The position numbers and the translations under genes are program-made. The notes below the pieces were generated by a model. The model ran no database searches. It was given only the letters and a program-made list of their open reading frames with translations, and had not been told where the DNA came from. From an uncultured Flaviramulus sp. (GTDB lineage Bacteria; Bacteroidota; Bacteroidia; Flavobacteriales; Flavobacteriaceae), in contig CANLXL010000007.1 of the NCBI GenBank assembly GCA_947495125.1, positions 62,001-126,000 on the forward strand: 64,000 nt of DNA, in the 5' to 3' direction. Shown piece after piece: positions 7,772-17,582 of the stretch. The first letter of the stretch is position 1, and each line of letters begins with the position of its first letter.

Positions 7772-9697
7772 CTACCTATCTAAGACCTCCCGTTCTTCTT
7801 TTTCAAAAGGGCGCTTCCCAAATATTTTTTCGAGATTATCTTTAAAAATAACTTCTTTTTCTAACAGGACTTCAGCAAGTTCGGTGAGTTTATCTTTGTT
7901 ATCTTCAAGAAGTTTTATAGCTCTCTCGTATTGCTCTTCGATAATGTTAGAAATCTCTTTATCAATCAATTCTGCGGTTTGTTCGCTATAGGGTTTTGTG
8001 AACCCGTATTCATTTTGACCGGAATCGTAGTATGTTAAATTTCCAATCTTATCACTCAAACCATAAATGGTAACCATGGCTCTGGCCTGTTTGGTTACTT
8101 TTTCTAAATCGCTAAGTGCTCCGGTAGATATTTTGTTGAAAATAACTTTTTCAGCAGCACGACCACCAAGAGCTGCACACATTTCATCAAGCATCTGTTC
8201 TGGTCTAACAATTAAGCGCTCTTCCGGCAAATACCAAGCCGCTCCTAAAGAACGTCCTCTAGGCACAATGGTGACCTTAACCAGTGGCGCAGCATGTTCG
8301 AGCATCCAACTTGTAACCGCGTGACCAGCTTCGTGAAACGCAACGGCTCGTTTCTCACTCGGTGTAATAATTTTGTTTTTCTTTTCCAGACCACCTATAA
8401 TTCTATCTACAGCATCAAGGAAATCTTGCTTATCTACTGCTTTTTTACCGTTTCTGGCAGCGATTAAGGCCGCTTCGTTACATACATTTGCAATATCGGC
8501 TCCAGAAAAACCTGGCGTCTGCTTTGAAAGAAAATCGGTATCTAAATCTTTTGCCTTTTTAAGAGGTCTTAAATGTACTTCGAAAATTTCTTTACGCTCA
8601 CGAACATCCGGTAAATCAACAAAGATTTGTCTATCAAAACGTCCCGCACGCATTAAAGCCTTGTCTAAAATATCTGCTCTATTTGTAGCTGCGATCACAA
8701 TAACATTAGTGTTGGTCCCAAAACCGTCCATTTCCGTTAACAGCTGGTTTAGTGTGTTTTCGCGCTCATCATTGCTTCCGGACATGGCATTCTTACCTCT
8801 TGCACGTCCAATAGCATCTATTTCGTCAATAAATATAATGGATGGTGATTTTTCTTTGGCTTGCTTAAATAAGTCGCGAACTCTGGAAGCTCCAACACCT
8901 ACGAACATTTCTACAAAATCTGATCCTGATAATGAGAAAAATGGCACCTTCGCTTCTCCAGCTACAGCTTTTGCCAATAACGTTTTACCCGTTCCCGGAG
9001 GGCCTACTAATAATGCTCCCTTTGGGATTTTGCCTCCAAGTGTTGTGTATTTTTCAGGAAACTTAAGAAAGTCTACTATTTCTTGAACTTCTTCTTTAGC
9101 ACCTTCTAAACCTGCCACATCTTTAAACGATGTTTTAACTTCGGTGTTCTGATCAAATAATTTGGCTTTAGATTTTCCGATGTTAAAAATTTGACCACCA
9201 GCGCCTCCTCCGGCACCACCAGACATACGGCGCATAATAAATATCCAAACCCCTATAAGAAGTACAAATGGAAGAATACCAATTAAAAAGTCTGCTAAGT
9301 GATTTTCTTCGGTAACATTACTTAGAATGTTTTGCTTGTTGATGAGCTTTAGATCATTTTCAAAATTTTGAAGATCGCCAATTTCAAATTTATAATTTGG
9401 TAATTTCGTTGATGACGGGATGAAACCTTTCGATACGGATTTTTTATGAATTTCCTTTTGCTCAGCCTCTTTAGTAAGATATACTTTTGCAGTATGTCTG
9501 TTTACAATCACCACTTTTTCAACATCGTTATCTTCAGCATATTGAAGAAATTCAGAAGGTGTTATGGTATTGGCATCCTGATAACTACTACTGCTAAATA
9601 ATTGAATAGCTAAAAATATTGCTATAACAATACCATAAATCCAGTAAGGACTAAATTTTGGTTTTTTATCTTTTATATTTTTTTTCTCGTTTGCCAT
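7772..9697 (-). CDS. ftsH: ATP-dependent zinc metalloprotease FtsH
   Basis: Hexameric membrane AAA+ protease that degrades misfolded membrane proteins and short-lived regulators. 641 residues: a transmembrane segment at about 19-35, a periplasmic domain, a second membrane segment at about 137-155, Walker A GPPGTGKT at 232-239, Walker B IIFIDEID at 287-294, the second region of homology (ATNRADILDKALMRAGRFDRQ) and the zinc-binding HEAGH at 455-459. It starts five bases behind rsfS and is followed by a strong terminator. Essentially full length, no oddities. Confidence 0.98.
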   Translation of the reverse strand: MANEKKNIKDKKPKFSPYWIYGIVIAIFLAIQLFSSSSYQDANTITPSEFLQYAEDNDVEKVVIVNRHTAKVYLTKEAEQKEIHKKSVSKGFIPSSTKLPNYKFEIGDLQNFENDLKLINKQNILSNVTEENHLADFLIGILPFVLLIGVWIFIMRRMSGGAGGGAGGQIFNIGKSKAKLFDQNTEVKTSFKDVAGLEGAKEEVQEIVDFLKFPEKYTTLGGKIPKGALLVGPPGTGKTLLAKAVAGEAKVPFFSLSGSDFVEMFVGVGASRVRDLFKQAKEKSPSIIFIDEIDAIGRARGKNAMSGSNDERENTLNQLLTEMDGFGTNTNVIVIAATNRADILDKALMRAGRFDRQIFVDLPDVRERKEIFEVHLRPLKKAKDLDTDFLSKQTPGFSGADIANVCNEAALIAARNGKKAVDKQDFLDAVDRIIGGLEKKNKIITPSEKRAVAFHEAGHAVTSWMLEHAAPLVKVTIVPRGRSLGAAWYLPEERLIVRPEQMLDEMCAALGGRAAEKVIFNKISTGALSDLEKVTKQARAMVTIYGLSDKIGNLTYYDSGQNEYGFTKPYSEQTAELIDKEISNIIEEQYERAIKLLEDNKDKLTELAEVLLEKEVIFKDNLEKIFGKRPFEKEEREVLDR

Positions 9698-9702
9698 AGC
9701 TT

Positions 9703-10074
9703 TTAATAACTCGTTTCTATTACTGTTGTTTTTGCATCACCCCAAAGACTTTCAATATCATAATAATCTCTTGTATGCTTTTGAAACACATGCACGACAA
9801 CGTTTACATAGTCCATTAATACCCACTCGGCATTGTCTTCTCCTTCAACATGCCATGGATGGTCTTTAAGTTCTTTACTAACTTTCTTTTGTATTGAATT
9901 GACTATGGCGTTTACTTGTGTATTGGAAGTTCCTTCACAAACTATAAAGTAATCACAAACTGTATTCTCGATATCTCTTAAATCTAAAATGTTTATTTCT
10001 TTACCTTTAACATCTTCAATCCCGCTTATTATTACAGATATTAACTGATCTGGGCTTATATTTTTTTTCGCCAT
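9703..10074 (-). CDS. rsfS: ribosome silencing factor RsfS
   Basis: 123 residues of the RsfS/Iojap/YbeB family, which bind uL14 on the large ribosomal subunit and block subunit joining during starvation. Visible markers are DIRDIENTVCDYFIVCEGTS-like text (here LDLRDIENTVCDYFIVCEG), DHPWHVEGEDNAEWVLMDY and the C-terminal FQKHTRDYYDIESLWGDA. It leads the rsfS-ftsH unit, with a -7 element 20 bases upstream, and is divergent from birA. Confidence 0.95.
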   Translation of the reverse strand: MAKKNISPDQLISVIISGIEDVKGKEINILDLRDIENTVCDYFIVCEGTSNTQVNAIVNSIQKKVSKELKDHPWHVEGEDNAEWVLMDYVNVVVHVFQKHTRDYYDIESLWGDAKTTVIETSY

Positions 10075-10093
10075 TAATTTTATTTAATTTATG

Positions 10094-10101
10094 CAAAGTT
10101 A
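10094..10101 (-). promoter_or_regulatory. -7 element for rsfS-ftsH
   Basis: TAACTTTG on the minus strand (10101-10094), a full TAnnTTTG match, giving a leader of roughly 15 bases. No convincing TTG at the -33 position. Confidence 0.55.
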
Positions 10102-10167
10102 TTATTTTTTTAGTTCTTTATACTTTAAAATAATCATAAGATTTTAAAGGGGTAAAATAACTTCAAT

Positions 10168-10896
10168 ATGCGTATAATCAAACTTGATGCCATCGATTCC
10201 ACAAATTCATTTTTAAAAGACATGATTTATAATGAAGTGGTTGCCGATTATACGATAGTGGTTGCCGAACATCAAACCCATGGACGTGGGCAAATGGGTA
10301 CCGTTTGGGATTCAGATAAAGGCAAGAACCTTATGTTTAGTGTGTTTAAAGATTTAAGTATTCATATTGTTGAATTTCCTTTTTATATAAGTATGGCTAT
10401 TTCTTTGGCTATTTTTAGAGCTTTGAAAACCTTAAATATTCCGGATTTACGAATTAAATGGCCTAACGACATTTTGTCAGCAGATAAAAAGATTTGTGGA
10501 ATTCTGATCGAGAATGTCATAAAAAACAAATTGAACTCTACTATAATAGGTATTGGCGTTAACGTCAATCAAACAGAATTCAAAAACCTTCCAAAGGCCT
10601 CATCTTTAAAAAATATTACTGGAATTCATTACGATTTAGATGAAATATTACAAGCTATTATTAAGTATACTATGCATTATTCTATGCTTTTACAGGAAGA
10701 ACAATATGAAGCTGTGAAATATGAGTATGAGTCTAATCTGTTTAGAAAAAATAAACCTTCAACATTTAAAAATACTGAAGGTGAATTATTTTCCGGATTT
10801 GTTAAAGGTGTTACCAAATATGGTAAACTTCAAGTGCTTTTGGAAGATGATATTTTGAAAAAATTTGATCTTAAAGAGGTGACCCTACTCTACTAA
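10168..10896 (+). CDS. birA: biotin--[acetyl-CoA-carboxylase] ligase
   Basis: Attaches biotin to the carrier protein of biotin-dependent carboxylases. 242 residues: DSTNSFLKD at the N-terminus, the biotinyl-AMP loop as HGRGQMGTVWDS, and the catalytic KWPNDILSADKKICGILIE with the conserved lysine. There is no N-terminal winged-helix domain, so this is the monofunctional type and not a repressor. It is divergent from rsfS; its last four bases overlap the convergent SRPBCC gene, a compact arrangement. Confidence 0.93.
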   Translation: MRIIKLDAIDSTNSFLKDMIYNEVVADYTIVVAEHQTHGRGQMGTVWDSDKGKNLMFSVFKDLSIHIVEFPFYISMAISLAIFRALKTLNIPDLRIKWPNDILSADKKICGILIENVIKNKLNSTIIGIGVNVNQTEFKNLPKASSLKNITGIHYDLDEILQAIIKYTMHYSMLLQEEQYEAVKYEYESNLFRKNKPSTFKNTEGELFSGFVKGVTKYGKLQVLLEDDILKKFDLKEVTLLY

Positions 10897-11288
10897 ATCG
10901 CATTAGGAATACTGGTAGCCAGAGTTTCAATAAACTTGCCAATAGGGCCTTTTATCATCATGGCCATCATAGGGTTAAAATCGCCTTCGAAATCTAACTG
11001 TACCTCACTGGAGGAATCGTTAACAGCATTAATATTTGCTGTAAGAGAGAAATCTAACTTTCCGCCCGCAGCTCCCAAAACAATTTTATTTGGTGCTACG
11101 ACTTCTTTCTTTTTAAGTACAATTTCCGGCATCCCTTTTAGGGCAAATACAAACGTGTCGTTGTCTAAAACTTCAAATTTGCTAATATTTTCAGGCATTA
11201 AGGATTCAAAGTTTTTAATATTTCCTAAGAAATCAAATATGTCTTGCGGTGATTTGCTAACGCTTATTTTAGGGGATTGTAAATTCAT
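10893..11288 (-). CDS. SRPBCC family protein
   Basis: 131 residues of the START/Bet v1-like superfamily: ISVSKSPQDIFDFLGNIKNFESLMPENIS at the start, a central run of beta-strands and a C-terminal helix FIETLATSIPNAI. These proteins bind hydrophobic ligands in a helix-grip pocket; no ligand can be assigned. Close relatives sit beside pyrE and birA in other Flavobacteriaceae as far as I recall. It is probably transcribed with pyrE, whose stop lies 78 bases upstream. Confidence 0.75.
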   Translation of the reverse strand: MNLQSPKISVSKSPQDIFDFLGNIKNFESLMPENISKFEVLDNDTFVFALKGMPEIVLKKKEVVAPNKIVLGAAGGKLDFSLTANINAVNDSSSEVQLDFEGDFNPMMAMMIKGPIGKFIETLATSIPNAI

Positions 11289-11366
11289 AATATCGTTAAG
11301 TTATTATTTGTTTCATTGTCTTCGTTGTAATTTTAACAGCTTTACAAGACCACAACATATTGACTA

Positions 11367-12011
11367 TCAATTAGTGTTCCATTCACTTGGATTGGTATTC
11401 CATTCAGATAAGGTTGCTAATTCTTTTTCCGTAATGTAATTCGTTTCAAGAGCTTGCTGCAGTAAGCACTCATAATTACTTAAGGTATGCAAGGTAATGT
11501 CTTCTTTTTTGAAATTTTCGGTCGCAATATCAAAGCCATATGTAAAAATAGCAACCATGCCTTTTATATTCATTTGAGCTTCTTTTAAAGCTCTAACGGC
11601 GTTTAAACTACTTTTTCCGGTACTTATTAAATCTTCAACGACCACCACATTTTGACCTTTTTCAGCAAACCCTTCAATTTGATTTTTCCTCCCATGGCCT
11701 TTCGCATCCGGTCTTACATAGATAAAAGGTAAGTTTAAATATTCTGCAACCAGCATGCCTATGCCAATAGCTCCTGTGGCAACACCCGCAATAACATCGG
11801 GTCTACCGTATTGATTTTCAATATACTTTCCCATAGTTTCTCGGATATAAGTACGAATCGGAGGAAAGGATAAAATAATGCGATTATCGCAATAAATAGG
11901 CGATCTCCAGCCGGAAGCCCAAGTAAAAGGATCTTTAGGGCTTAGTTTTATAGCATTAATCTGTAATAAAACTTCAGCGGTTTTTTTAGCGGTCTGTTTG
12001 TTAAAAATCAT
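11367..12011 (-). CDS. pyrE: orotate phosphoribosyltransferase
   Basis: Transfers phosphoribosyl from PRPP to orotate in pyrimidine synthesis. 214 residues with FTWASGWRSPIYCDNR, VATGAIGIGMLVAEYL and the PRPP-binding motif VVVVEDLISTGKSSL. The C-terminus ends in SEWNTNPSEWNTN, which looks like a small tandem duplication but matches the usual EWNxNPxxW ending of the family. A -7 element sits only six bases before the ATG, so the mRNA is nearly leaderless. Confidence 0.95.
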   Translation of the reverse strand: MIFNKQTAKKTAEVLLQINAIKLSPKDPFTWASGWRSPIYCDNRIILSFPPIRTYIRETMGKYIENQYGRPDVIAGVATGAIGIGMLVAEYLNLPFIYVRPDAKGHGRKNQIEGFAEKGQNVVVVEDLISTGKSSLNAVRALKEAQMNIKGMVAIFTYGFDIATENFKKEDITLHTLSNYECLLQQALETNYITEKELATLSEWNTNPSEWNTN

Positions 12012-12016
12012 AGTCG

Positions 12017-12024
12017 CAAAATTA
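12017..12024 (-). promoter_or_regulatory. -7 element of pyrE
   Basis: TAATTTTG on the minus strand (12024-12017), a full consensus match, six bases before the pyrE start codon. Confidence 0.5.
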
Positions 12025-12142
12025 CATATAAATTTACTTTCTTAAGACACCATGTTTAAGGAATAAAAATATTTTTTTTAACAAGGTAAAAGTTTTGCTT
12101 AAAAATGATATTTTTACCAAAACCAATTTATTATACCTTAGC

Positions 12143-12724
12143 ATGTACAAAGTTTTTGTTGGAGACAAACCAATAATTTTGACAACAAAAGTTGAAGAAG
12201 AAATAGGCTTTAAAAACTATTCGCTTAAAAAAGTTGATCTCCCAAGAATTATAAGAAAACTTAATACAACGAAGCTTAAAGAGGTTAGGTTAGTTCATAA
12301 AAACGAGAGAAAGTTACTTAAAAAATTCTTAAAAAAATTGCCCAATGTAATTGCTGGTGGCGGAAAGGTATATAATGATAAGGGAAACATTCTTTTTATT
12401 TATAGAAATGATAAATGGGATTTGCCAAAGGGAAAAGTTGAAGGTAACGAATCTATTGAAAGAACAGCCATTCGAGAAGTGACTGAAGAAACAGGTGTTG
12501 GTGGATTGGAAATTACCAAGCCTTTAGATACAACTTATCATATTTTTAAACGTAATGGTCGCTACAGAATAAAAGTCACCTATTGGTTTGAAATGAAAAC
12601 CAATTTTAATGGTGATTTAAATGGCCAATTAGAAGAAGGTATTACTAAAGTAAAGTGGCTAAATGAAAAAAAAGTTAAAAAAGCACTTAAAAATAGTTAT
12701 GCCAATATTAAGTTATTGGTTTGA
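12143..12724 (+). CDS. NUDIX hydrolase
   Basis: 193 residues counted from the ATG at 12143 (MYKVFVGDKPIILTTK); a longer frame uses a TTG at 12095 but the N-terminus of flavobacterial relatives fits the ATG. The N-terminal 70 residues are specific to this subgroup; the NUDIX box follows as GKVEGNESIERTAIREVTEE with TG after it, carrying the REVTEE metal-binding glutamates. It hydrolyses a nucleoside diphosphate linked to something else; the substrate is not readable. Divergent from pyrE, a neighbourhood I have seen in other flavobacteria. Confidence 0.88.
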   Translation: MYKVFVGDKPIILTTKVEEEIGFKNYSLKKVDLPRIIRKLNTTKLKEVRLVHKNERKLLKKFLKKLPNVIAGGGKVYNDKGNILFIYRNDKWDLPKGKVEGNESIERTAIREVTEETGVGGLEITKPLDTTYHIFKRNGRYRIKVTYWFEMKTNFNGDLNGQLEEGITKVKWLNEKKVKKALKNSYANIKLLV

Positions 12725-12831
12725 TTTTAAATGATTTGTTAGTGTTCTTGCTTTAGAACCGAAAATAACTTTATTGATTCTTTTTTACCAAGTACTAAAT
12801 GCAGTATTCGTTAATATTGTTTTAATCCTTG

Positions 12832-15198
12832 TTATTCATTACTGTGCACAAACGTTTCACCTATTTTAATCTCAACAGGAATTTCTTCATCATTATAAAT
12901 CATTTTAAAGTTTGTATCGTATTTCGATTTTATGACAACTTTATTTAAGCGATTATTACTCCAGGACATATCTACAGTTAAACCACCTCTGGCTTTTAAA
13001 CCTTCAACGTTACCGTTTTTCCATGCTTTTGGTAAGGCGGGTAATATTCTAATGGTATTTTCTTCATGCGATTGTAAAAGCATTTCGGCAATTCCTGCAG
13101 TATAACCAAAATTTCCATCAATCTGAAACGGAGGATGCGCATCAAAAAGATTATTAAACATTGATTTTTTAAATAATAGTTGAATATGATCATGTGCCAT
13201 ATTGCCGTCTAAGAGTCTGGCACTGCAATTAATTAACCATGCACGACTCCATCCTGTACCGGCACCACCATTTTCCAATCGGTAATCTAAGGTGTTTCTA
13301 ACCGCTTTAAATACTTCGGGAGTATCATTTTTGGTCACTTGAACACCGGGATGAAAGCCATATAAATGGGACATGTGTCTATGCCCCGGTTCGGTTTCTT
13401 TATAAGGTCTGTCCCATTCTAATATTCGGCCATTATCATCAATAACAAAACCGGGGCGCAATTGTTTTTGCTGCGCCTTAATGGTGGTTAGAAGCTCATT
13501 GTCAATATTTAATATGTTACAAGCTTTCACATAATTATGAAAGACTTCAGCAATAACCTGTTGATCCATAGCGCTTCCCAAACAAGAAGCGACTTGTTTG
13601 CCTTTGGCATTAAAAAATCGATTTTCAGGAGATGTTGAAGGTGCTGATATGAGCATACCATCTCTAGGGTCCTCTATAAGCCAATCACTATAAAATGTAG
13701 CAATTTCCCGAATGGCAGGAAAGGCACGTTTTTTTAAAAAATCAATGTCTCGGGTAAACTCATAATGCTGCCAGTAATGTTGCATCATCCATCCACCGGC
13801 ACCTATAGAACACCCCCAATATGCTGTAGGCGCTCTTAACCATGTTGGTGCCCATAAATCTGTAGCATGAGGTAAAAATGACCCGCGGCAGCCAAAATTT
13901 TTACGAGCCGTGATTTTACCATGTTCTACTAACTTATCGACATAATCAAATAATGGCATATTAAGCTCGTCCAAATTGGTTGAATTCGCCAGCCAATAAT
14001 TCATTTGCAGATTAATGTTTAAATGGTAATCGGCATTCCAGGGCGCTTTTATATGCTTATTCCATAAGCCTTGAAGGTTTGCAGGGTTTGTGTTTTTTCT
14101 GGAAGAACTGATCAATAAATAACGGCCATATTGAAAAAGTAAAGCTTCTAAAGCTACATCGGTCTCACCGTCTTTAATACGTTTAATTCTTTGATCTGTT
14201 GGAATGCTATCCAGGTGGGTGTTATTCAGATTAAAATTTACCTTAGAGTATAAGCTTTGATAGTCTTCAATATGCTCATCTTTTACAGTTTCAATATCTG
14301 AAGCCAAAACGTTTTTAAGATCCAGAGTGTTTTGCTTTATATAATCTTCATGATAAAAAGATGAATTTGAAACCAGATAAAGGGTTGCTTTTTTTACATT
14401 TTTTAGTTCTAAGTAATCATCACCTTTTAAGATCTCTCCATCTTCATTTTTTATTTTTAAACGGGTCTCAAATTTCACACCATTCAGGATAGGGGCGGGT
14501 TTAGAGTCAAACTTACCATCGCGCTGGGTAACTTCCCCTTGCATCAGTAAAAGGTTATCATCCGTAGTTTTTGTAACCACGGTAGGGAAACCGCCATCTT
14601 CAGGTCTTGTCAATCTTACCTTTCCGTTTAAACCTGATTCAGATTCAAACTGGATAATAATTGCATCATGTGGTTGTGATACAAATATTTTTTCGGTGAT
14701 CCGTTTGCCATCAGATCTATAGGAGACAGACGATGTCGCATTATTTATATTTAACTCCCGACGATAGTCGGTAATGTTCTTATGGTTGAAATCAATGAAA
14801 AGATCTCCCATAGTTTGATGTGATCGAACCACCGTTTTTCTTGAAAATTTATCAACAAATAAACTATCGGCTTTGGTGTTTTCGCCTTTAAAGAGTAGGT
14901 CTCTAATTTGGTTAAGGTCTTCTTCATTACCTGCTGGTTCATTCCATGTTTCGTCATCCGATGGCCACATAGAATCATCGTTCAATTGAATGTGTTCATT
15001 CGATGTGTTTCCAAAGACCATAACACCAAGTCTTCCATTGCCCAGTGGCAATGCTTCTTCCCAATTTTCAGCAGGCTGATTATACCATAATACGTTTTCA
15101 TGAGTTAGAACTTCTTTGGTGTCTTTTCCGCATGAGGCGAGGAGTAAAGTGATTATCAAAATACTGAATGCTGTAAATTTTGTAGTGTTCTTGATCAT
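12832..15198 (-). CDS. glycoside hydrolase family 95 (alpha-L-fucosidase type) lipoprotein
   Basis: 788 residues, with a lipoprotein signal (LLLASCGK). It starts like GH95 enzymes: WYNQPAENWEEALPLGNGRLG, MVFGNTSNEHIQLNDDSMW. The (alpha/alpha)6 catalytic core includes HLNINLQMNYW, whose two Asn activate water in the family, SAPSTSPENRF and FQIDGNFGYTAGIAEMLLQS. GH95 inverting enzymes remove alpha-1,2-L-fucose or, in some members, L-galactose. Being a lipoprotein it acts in the periplasm or on the surface. It is 12 bases behind the M14 peptidase gene, no SusCD nearby. Specificity is not proven. Confidence 0.9.
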   Translation of the reverse strand: MIKNTTKFTAFSILIITLLLASCGKDTKEVLTHENVLWYNQPAENWEEALPLGNGRLGVMVFGNTSNEHIQLNDDSMWPSDDETWNEPAGNEEDLNQIRDLLFKGENTKADSLFVDKFSRKTVVRSHQTMGDLFIDFNHKNITDYRRELNINNATSSVSYRSDGKRITEKIFVSQPHDAIIIQFESESGLNGKVRLTRPEDGGFPTVVTKTTDDNLLLMQGEVTQRDGKFDSKPAPILNGVKFETRLKIKNEDGEILKGDDYLELKNVKKATLYLVSNSSFYHEDYIKQNTLDLKNVLASDIETVKDEHIEDYQSLYSKVNFNLNNTHLDSIPTDQRIKRIKDGETDVALEALLFQYGRYLLISSSRKNTNPANLQGLWNKHIKAPWNADYHLNINLQMNYWLANSTNLDELNMPLFDYVDKLVEHGKITARKNFGCRGSFLPHATDLWAPTWLRAPTAYWGCSIGAGGWMMQHYWQHYEFTRDIDFLKKRAFPAIREIATFYSDWLIEDPRDGMLISAPSTSPENRFFNAKGKQVASCLGSAMDQQVIAEVFHNYVKACNILNIDNELLTTIKAQQKQLRPGFVIDDNGRILEWDRPYKETEPGHRHMSHLYGFHPGVQVTKNDTPEVFKAVRNTLDYRLENGGAGTGWSRAWLINCSARLLDGNMAHDHIQLLFKKSMFNNLFDAHPPFQIDGNFGYTAGIAEMLLQSHEENTIRILPALPKAWKNGNVEGLKARGGLTVDMSWSNNRLNKVVIKSKYDTNFKMIYNDEEIPVEIKIGETFVHSNE

Positions 15199-15210
15199 TG
15201 TTTTAATGTG

Positions 15211-16944
15211 TTATTTAATTCTGAAAATGGGATATTGTAGATGTGCTTGTTCGTAATTCTCACTGGCTTTGTGCAGCCAATCTAATTGTGCATACCAGTT
15301 TTTTGCAAAAGTGGTATCACTCTGTTTTTTTGTTTCAAATGCGGTTTTGATTTCAGGGTTTTTCTCTAGTAACTCTGAAGCTTTATCTTCCCATACATAT
15401 GGTGAAAACCCCTCTTTCTGCTGTAGAATGGTATCGAAGAAATTCCAATTGAAAAAAGAATCCGGAGCTTGAGGTTCTAAGGTTTCAATAATATATCTCA
15501 TTGACGGTTGTGATGTTTTAATGAGGTAGTCACCTTTTCTAAAATTGATGTCTTGCTGTAATGATGATACCAAAACCTGACTATGAAGGTAGTGGCCTTC
15601 GTAAGCCTGTGATCTGGTTTTGTAATCTTCAATTTTATAGCTTTCAACCCTTAAAATTGTATCCTTTTTAAAGCTTGTCATGTCAACCTTATTAAGTTTT
15701 AATAAATCAATAACATTGTGCCAGCCTTGGGGGATGATATAAGCTTTTGGAATTTCAATATCCAGACCGGATTTAAAATAATTCTGATAAATAATGTCTT
15801 TAGTAAACGGTTTCGTTCGATCATATTTTAGTCTTTGTAATCCTGTAACCCGGCTTTGTATTTTGTCGCCTTCGAACCCCCTGAAGCTTAAGGTTGTGGT
15901 TTGCGTCGTGTCGGTTTCCCAAAGTAGCGCATATGTTTTTTTGGAAGACATAGCTTCAACAGCTTTCTTACGAAGCTTCGCAATTTTATCACCGTGTTCT
16001 TCGGTGATTTCAATCATGCTTTTCATCAACGCGTAGGTGCCTTCAACACGTTGTTTATAAGGTTTTAGCATGTGTGTTTCCACCATCATTCCTAATGTAT
16101 TAAACAAGGTGGTATAGCCTGTGGAGTACCTTGGAGAATCCATGAACTGAGAAAACCCTCCTTCAGGAGTCTGATTAAAAACATTCACATAAGGTGTGAT
16201 ATCCCAATTTTTTTTAGTCAATTTTTGCTCTAAGGCCGGCATCATTTCGGTATGTAAATAATGTCCCAGATCACCACCAAGTTTATTATGCTGGGTAAAA
16301 AGGTGCGTAAGTGTATATTGATAATCGGCACCATTACTCACATGATTATCTATAAAAACATCGGGCTCAATCAAATGAAATATTGTTGCAAAGGTTTTTG
16401 CGTTTTTGGTATCACATTTTATAAAATCACGATTTAAATCATAGTTTCTGGCATTACCCCTAAAACCATAATCTTTTGGCCCGTTTTGATTTGTTCGTGT
16501 GGTCGAATTTCTATTCAAACTACCACCAACATTATAAATAGGAATGGAGACTAACACCGTATTCTTTGGAGCTTCAACATAACCGTTAACAATATCCCGA
16601 AACAGCATCATGGTGGCATCAATGCCATCAGATTCTCCCGGGTGGATACCATTATTGATTAAAAGCACTCGTTTGCTTTTACGTATTTCATCAAAATCAA
16701 ATATTCCTTCAGGGTTTAAAGTGACTATATGTAAAGGACTTCCAGAGTCGGTTTCCCCAATCTCTTTTAAAGAAATTTCAGGATATGCTTCAGCCAATTT
16801 TGCATAATACTGTATGGTTTGCTTATAAGTTGCAGTCTCCAGCCCATCTGATTTTTCGAATTGAGTTTCAAAACCATAATGAGGTTTCTTATTTGGAGAT
16901 TTACAGGATATGACTAAAATTAGGACCCCTAAAATAATTCTCAT
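15211..16944 (-). CDS. M14 family zinc carboxypeptidase-like protein
   Basis: 577 residues with a short lipoprotein-like signal (ILVISCKS). The M14 zinc ligands are visible: LLINNGIHPGESDG gives HxxE, and DVFIDNHVSNGADYQY the third histidine; NRNSTTRTNQNGPKDYGFRG and NYDLNRDF contain the substrate-binding Asn-Arg. The second half (about 350-577) has no motif I recognise. It would cleave peptide or amide bonds in the envelope. It is upstream of, and almost certainly in one transcript with, the GH95 gene, so the pair may act on fucosylated glycoproteins or peptidoglycans; that is speculation. Confidence 0.85.
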   Translation of the reverse strand: MRIILGVLILVISCKSPNKKPHYGFETQFEKSDGLETATYKQTIQYYAKLAEAYPEISLKEIGETDSGSPLHIVTLNPEGIFDFDEIRKSKRVLLINNGIHPGESDGIDATMMLFRDIVNGYVEAPKNTVLVSIPIYNVGGSLNRNSTTRTNQNGPKDYGFRGNARNYDLNRDFIKCDTKNAKTFATIFHLIEPDVFIDNHVSNGADYQYTLTHLFTQHNKLGGDLGHYLHTEMMPALEQKLTKKNWDITPYVNVFNQTPEGGFSQFMDSPRYSTGYTTLFNTLGMMVETHMLKPYKQRVEGTYALMKSMIEITEEHGDKIAKLRKKAVEAMSSKKTYALLWETDTTQTTTLSFRGFEGDKIQSRVTGLQRLKYDRTKPFTKDIIYQNYFKSGLDIEIPKAYIIPQGWHNVIDLLKLNKVDMTSFKKDTILRVESYKIEDYKTRSQAYEGHYLHSQVLVSSLQQDINFRKGDYLIKTSQPSMRYIIETLEPQAPDSFFNWNFFDTILQQKEGFSPYVWEDKASELLEKNPEIKTAFETKKQSDTTFAKNWYAQLDWLHKASENYEQAHLQYPIFRIK

Positions 16945-17150
16945 CGTTTTATTTTTTTTGTTTTATACTCTTTAATGAAAAGATGCTTTTTTTAAAAAAA
17001 ATATAAATCTACAACTTTAAACGCAGTATGGATTTTTATTTCATCAAACTTAGAAAAAAAAGCATTAACTTTAGGTAATCGTATTTTGCTATGAAGACAG
17101 TTAGTAACCTCCTGTCTTTTAATTTTATAAATCTCTCTTAAAAAAATGTT

Positions 17151-17516
17151 ATGAAGATTTGTAATTTGTCTTTTGGTGAAATCGTTATTCTAAACAAAAA
17201 TATGGCTGAAGTCATTGTGAACGATGGAGTCGTTTTTGATGAGGTTATGGTTGATGAATATCATGATTTTCTGCTCAATAGTTTAGAAGCCCCGTTTTCT
17301 TTAATAATCAATAAAAAACATTCATATAGTTATACTTTTGGTGCTCAAAAATCAATTGCTAGTTTAGAAGAAATTAAGGCCATGGCTGTTGTTTCCAATA
17401 CCAGTGGCGGTGTTATGTCTACTGAGACCTTAATGAATATAAATGGCAATTATAAGTGGAATATTAAAATTTTTGACAAAAGAGAAGACGCCGAATCCTG
17501 GTTACATAGTTTATAG
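17151..17516 (+). CDS. conserved hypothetical protein, STAS/SpoIIAA-like size
   Basis: 121 residues, cytoplasmic, no signal or membrane segment. The text ICNLSFGEIVILNKNMAEVIVNDG, INKKHSYSYTFGAQ and FDKREDAESWLHSL, with a final amphipathic helix ending in W-L, resembles a widespread group of uncharacterised Bacteroidota proteins whose fold may be SpoIIAA/STAS-like. Function unknown. It stands alone between the M14 gene (divergent) and the SulP transporter, which has its own promoter. Confidence 0.6.
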   Translation: MKICNLSFGEIVILNKNMAEVIVNDGVVFDEVMVDEYHDFLLNSLEAPFSLIINKKHSYSYTFGAQKSIASLEEIKAMAVVSNTSGGVMSTETLMNINGNYKWNIKIFDKREDAESWLHSL

Positions 17517-17582
17517 AAGATACTTTCCGGATCAATCTCAAACGTTTTAGTCCTATCTACTTCTAAAATATTCAATAACAAC

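Noticed and set aside
8373-9086. A 237-codon open frame on the plus strand opposite ftsH
   Set aside because: Fully antisense to a clear ftsH with no family match, serine- and lysine-rich as expected for a shadow frame.
11367-11410. Tandem SEWNTN duplication at the pyrE C-terminus as a mutation
   Set aside because: The EWNxNPxxW ending is usual for flavobacterial PyrE, so the repetition is likely coincidental.
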